From positions 1 through 8,567 of the forward strand of contig CAQNVT010000114.1 of assembly GCA_948844705.1 (NCBI GenBank): a DNA stretch of 8,567 bases. Direction: 5' to 3'. The notes under the pieces are model-generated. The model worked only from the letters and a program-made list of their open reading frames with translations. It ran no database searches and was not told the origin of the DNA. The position numbers were made by a program, and so were the translations under genes. Below, one piece after another: positions 8,168 to 8,567 of this stretch. Source of the stretch: an uncultured Dorea sp. GTDB taxonomy: Bacteria > Bacillota > Clostridia > Lachnospirales > Lachnospiraceae. How positions within the stretch are numbered: position 1 is the stretch's first letter; every line of letters begins with the position of its first letter.

Positions 8168-8416
8168 CTTATCCTCCATCATCTTATCCACATAGAGACG
8201 GTAGCCCTTATCGGAAGGAATCCTGCCTGCGGAAGTGTGCGGCTGTAAGATATAACCCAGTTCCTCCAGATCCGCCATCTCGTTCCGAATGGTCGCGGAA
8301 CTTAAGTTTAAATCGGTGTACTTGGAGATCGTGCGGCTGCCCACCGGCTCCCCCGTCTCCAGGTAGTTTCGGATGATGGCTTGCAATATGATATATTTTC
8401 TTTCGTCCAACTGCAT
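7973..8416 (-). CDS. Chimeric ORF: HrcA DNA-binding head fused in frame to CTP synthase tail
   Basis: This 147-codon ORF joins pieces of two unrelated housekeeping genes. Residues 1 to about 83 are the winged-helix start of the heat-shock repressor HrcA. Residues about 84-147 are the C-terminus of CTP synthase. Neither half is complete, and I know of no natural HrcA-PyrG family. The join lies around MMEDKG (codons ~79-84, positions ~8165-8182); EDK could belong to either parent. If translated, the product might bind DNA weakly but could not make CTP. The ATG at 8416 is preferred over an upstream in-frame TTG at 8452, because AGAGGG (8424-8429) sits 7 nt before the ATG and known HrcA proteins begin close to LDERK. 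Its TGA overlaps the gltB start. The alternatives are a true deletion or recombination scar, or a false join of two contigs. Confidence 0.75.
   Translation of the reverse strand: MQLDERKYIILQAIIRNYLETGEPVGSRTISKYTDLNLSSATIRNEMADLEELGYILQPHTSAGRIPSDKGYRLYVDKMMEDKGMVLSGQSPDGRIIEMLELPGHPFFIATQGHPELKSRPNRAHPLFRGLVQAAAGEQQMKGEKKL
8160..8185. other. Putative breakpoint between hrcA and pyrG
   Basis: The minus strand reads as HrcA up to about KMMEDK and as CTP synthase from about GMVLSGQS. Reading frame is kept across the join. The short shared-looking stretch (GAGGATAAG, 8168-8176) fits either parent, so a few bases of microhomology at the join are possible but not proven. Confidence 0.65.
8168..8416 (-). 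pseudogene. hrcA: Heat-inducible transcription repressor HrcA, N-terminal fragment
   Basis: HrcA binds CIRCE operators and represses groE and dnaK operons in Gram-positive bacteria. The first ~83 residues are diagnostic: [20 protein letters not shown], then [10 protein letters not shown], the recognition region [17 protein letters not shown], and the wing [17 protein letters not shown]. Full-length HrcA is about 340 residues, so the dimerisation and regulatory domain is missing. One CIRCE arm stands about 90 nt upstream, as expected for an autoregulated hrcA, which supports this piece being a genuine gene start. The usual partners grpE, dnaK and dnaJ are absent downstream. Confidence 0.88.
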
Positions 8417-8423
8417 ACCATTT

Positions 8424-8429
8424 CCCTCT
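8424..8429 (-). promoter_or_regulatory. Shine-Dalgarno AGAGGG that sets the hrcA start
   Basis: AGAGGG on the minus strand lies 7 nt before the ATG at 8416, giving an HrcA that begins MQLDERK. This argues against the in-frame TTG at 8452. Confidence 0.65.
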
Positions 8430-8470
8430 GTATCTGCACCATGTCCTTGCAATCCCGGCAGTATGCTTTC

Positions 8471-8505
8471 AACCGCTCTGAAAGGTGACTGCCTTTCGCT
8501 CGGTT
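8471..8505 (-). promoter_or_regulatory. Imperfect stem-loop in the hrcA leader
   Basis: The arms AACCG...CGGTT (5 bp) and GAAAGG...CCTTTC (6 bp) pair around a 6-nt loop, with a small asymmetric internal loop between them. It would form in RNA from the minus strand between the CIRCE arm and the hrcA start. No run of U follows, so it is not a normal intrinsic terminator. It could be an RNA-stability element, or chance. Confidence 0.45.
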
Positions 8506-8506
8506 G

Positions 8507-8515
8507 TTAGCACTC
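8507..8515 (-). promoter_or_regulatory. Half of a CIRCE heat-shock operator
   Basis: CIRCE is TTAGCACTC-N9-GAGTGCTAA. The minus strand has a perfect right arm GAGTGCTAA here, in the expected place upstream of hrcA. The nine bases where the left arm should lie (8525-8533, ACATATTCA on the minus strand) match it at only about one position. The operator therefore appears halved: it has decayed, or the sequence to the right is not the native upstream region. Confidence 0.6.
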
Positions 8516-8548
8516 GTCTCAGATTGAATATGTAGAAAAACCGAAAAG

Positions 8549-8554
8549 ATTATA
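8549..8554 (-). promoter_or_regulatory. Possible -10 box (TATAAT) upstream of the half CIRCE
   Basis: TATAAT occurs on the minus strand about 33 nt upstream of the CIRCE arm. A -35 box at standard spacing would fall beyond the window edge, so the promoter cannot be confirmed. The last ~52 nt are clearly AT-richer than the rest of the window. Confidence 0.25.
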
Positions 8555-8567
8555 TTTTCAAGCAGCA

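Noticed and set aside
7973..8416. A natural new regulator family combining HrcA DNA-binding with an amidotransferase tail
   Set aside because: The CTP synthase part lacks the catalytic Cys and most of its domain, and both parts keep strong family identity up to an abrupt join, which fits a junction better than an evolved fusion.
8450..8452. TTG start giving a 159-residue HrcA-PyrG ORF
   Set aside because: It adds 12 residues not typical of HrcA, whereas the ATG at 8416 has a good Shine-Dalgarno.
8546..8560. 12-nt match (AATATAATCTTT) between the right-edge region and the cyclase promoter
   Set aside because: Both contain a TATAAT -10 hexamer in AT-rich DNA; a 12-nt identity of this kind is weak evidence for a real repeat.
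8514..8567. Plus-strand open frame reading SQIEYVEKPKRLYFQAA at the right edge
   Set aside because: It looks mildly protein-like but is under 20 codons, has no start in the window and runs off the edge; it cannot be told from chance.

Overview
The window is about 8.6 kb of Bacillota-type DNA, roughly half G+C by eye. It most resembles a gut clostridium of the Lachnospiraceae kind. That assignment is an inference from protein style (bacterial-type two-subunit glutamate synthase, an HrcA head beside a CIRCE half-site, a clostridial-style MATE transporter, a receiver-GGDEF protein) and was not tested by any search. Every gene I can support lies on the minus strand, so transcription runs from the right end to the left end.

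Right to left: (1) 8417-8567 is a leader with one arm of a CIRCE operator, a possible -10 box and a strong imperfect hairpin. (2) 7973-8416 is a 147-codon ORF whose first ~83 residues are the DNA-binding head of the heat-shock repressor HrcA and whose last ~64 residues are the C-terminal tail of CTP synthase (PyrG), joined in frame. (3) gltB (3417-7976) overlaps that ORF by 4 nt (ATGA). (4) gltD (1929-3413) follows after 3 nt. Together gltB and gltD encode a complete NADPH-type glutamate synthase. (5) A near-consensus sigma-A promoter (1893-1921) separates gltD from (6) a response-regulator-like diguanylate cyclase (907-1827). Its receiver lacks the phospho-acceptor Asp, but its GGEEF active site and RxxD inhibitory site are intact. 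(7) 20 nt further on begins a MATE efflux transporter (146-886), of which only the N-terminal six-helix half is present. (8) After about position 190 the MATE frame degenerates, and a different frame (3-197) encodes an unrelated membrane-protein fragment that runs off the left edge.

The solid interior is a pyrG-tail/gltB/gltD operon for glutamine-dependent nitrogen assimilation, followed by a separately promoted c-di-GMP enzyme plus transporter. The flanks are the unusual part: hrcA/pyrG, MATE/unknown membrane gene and probably the half-CIRCE are each broken within about 600 nt of an end. This pattern fits either real rearrangement scars or chimeric assembly or amplification joins. I favour the technical explanation but cannot decide from sequence alone. 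I found no CRISPR array, tRNA, rRNA, insertion sequence or convincing intrinsic terminator. No fully novel system is evident; the most defensible biological oddity is the phosphorylation-blind receiver on an otherwise intact diguanylate cyclase.
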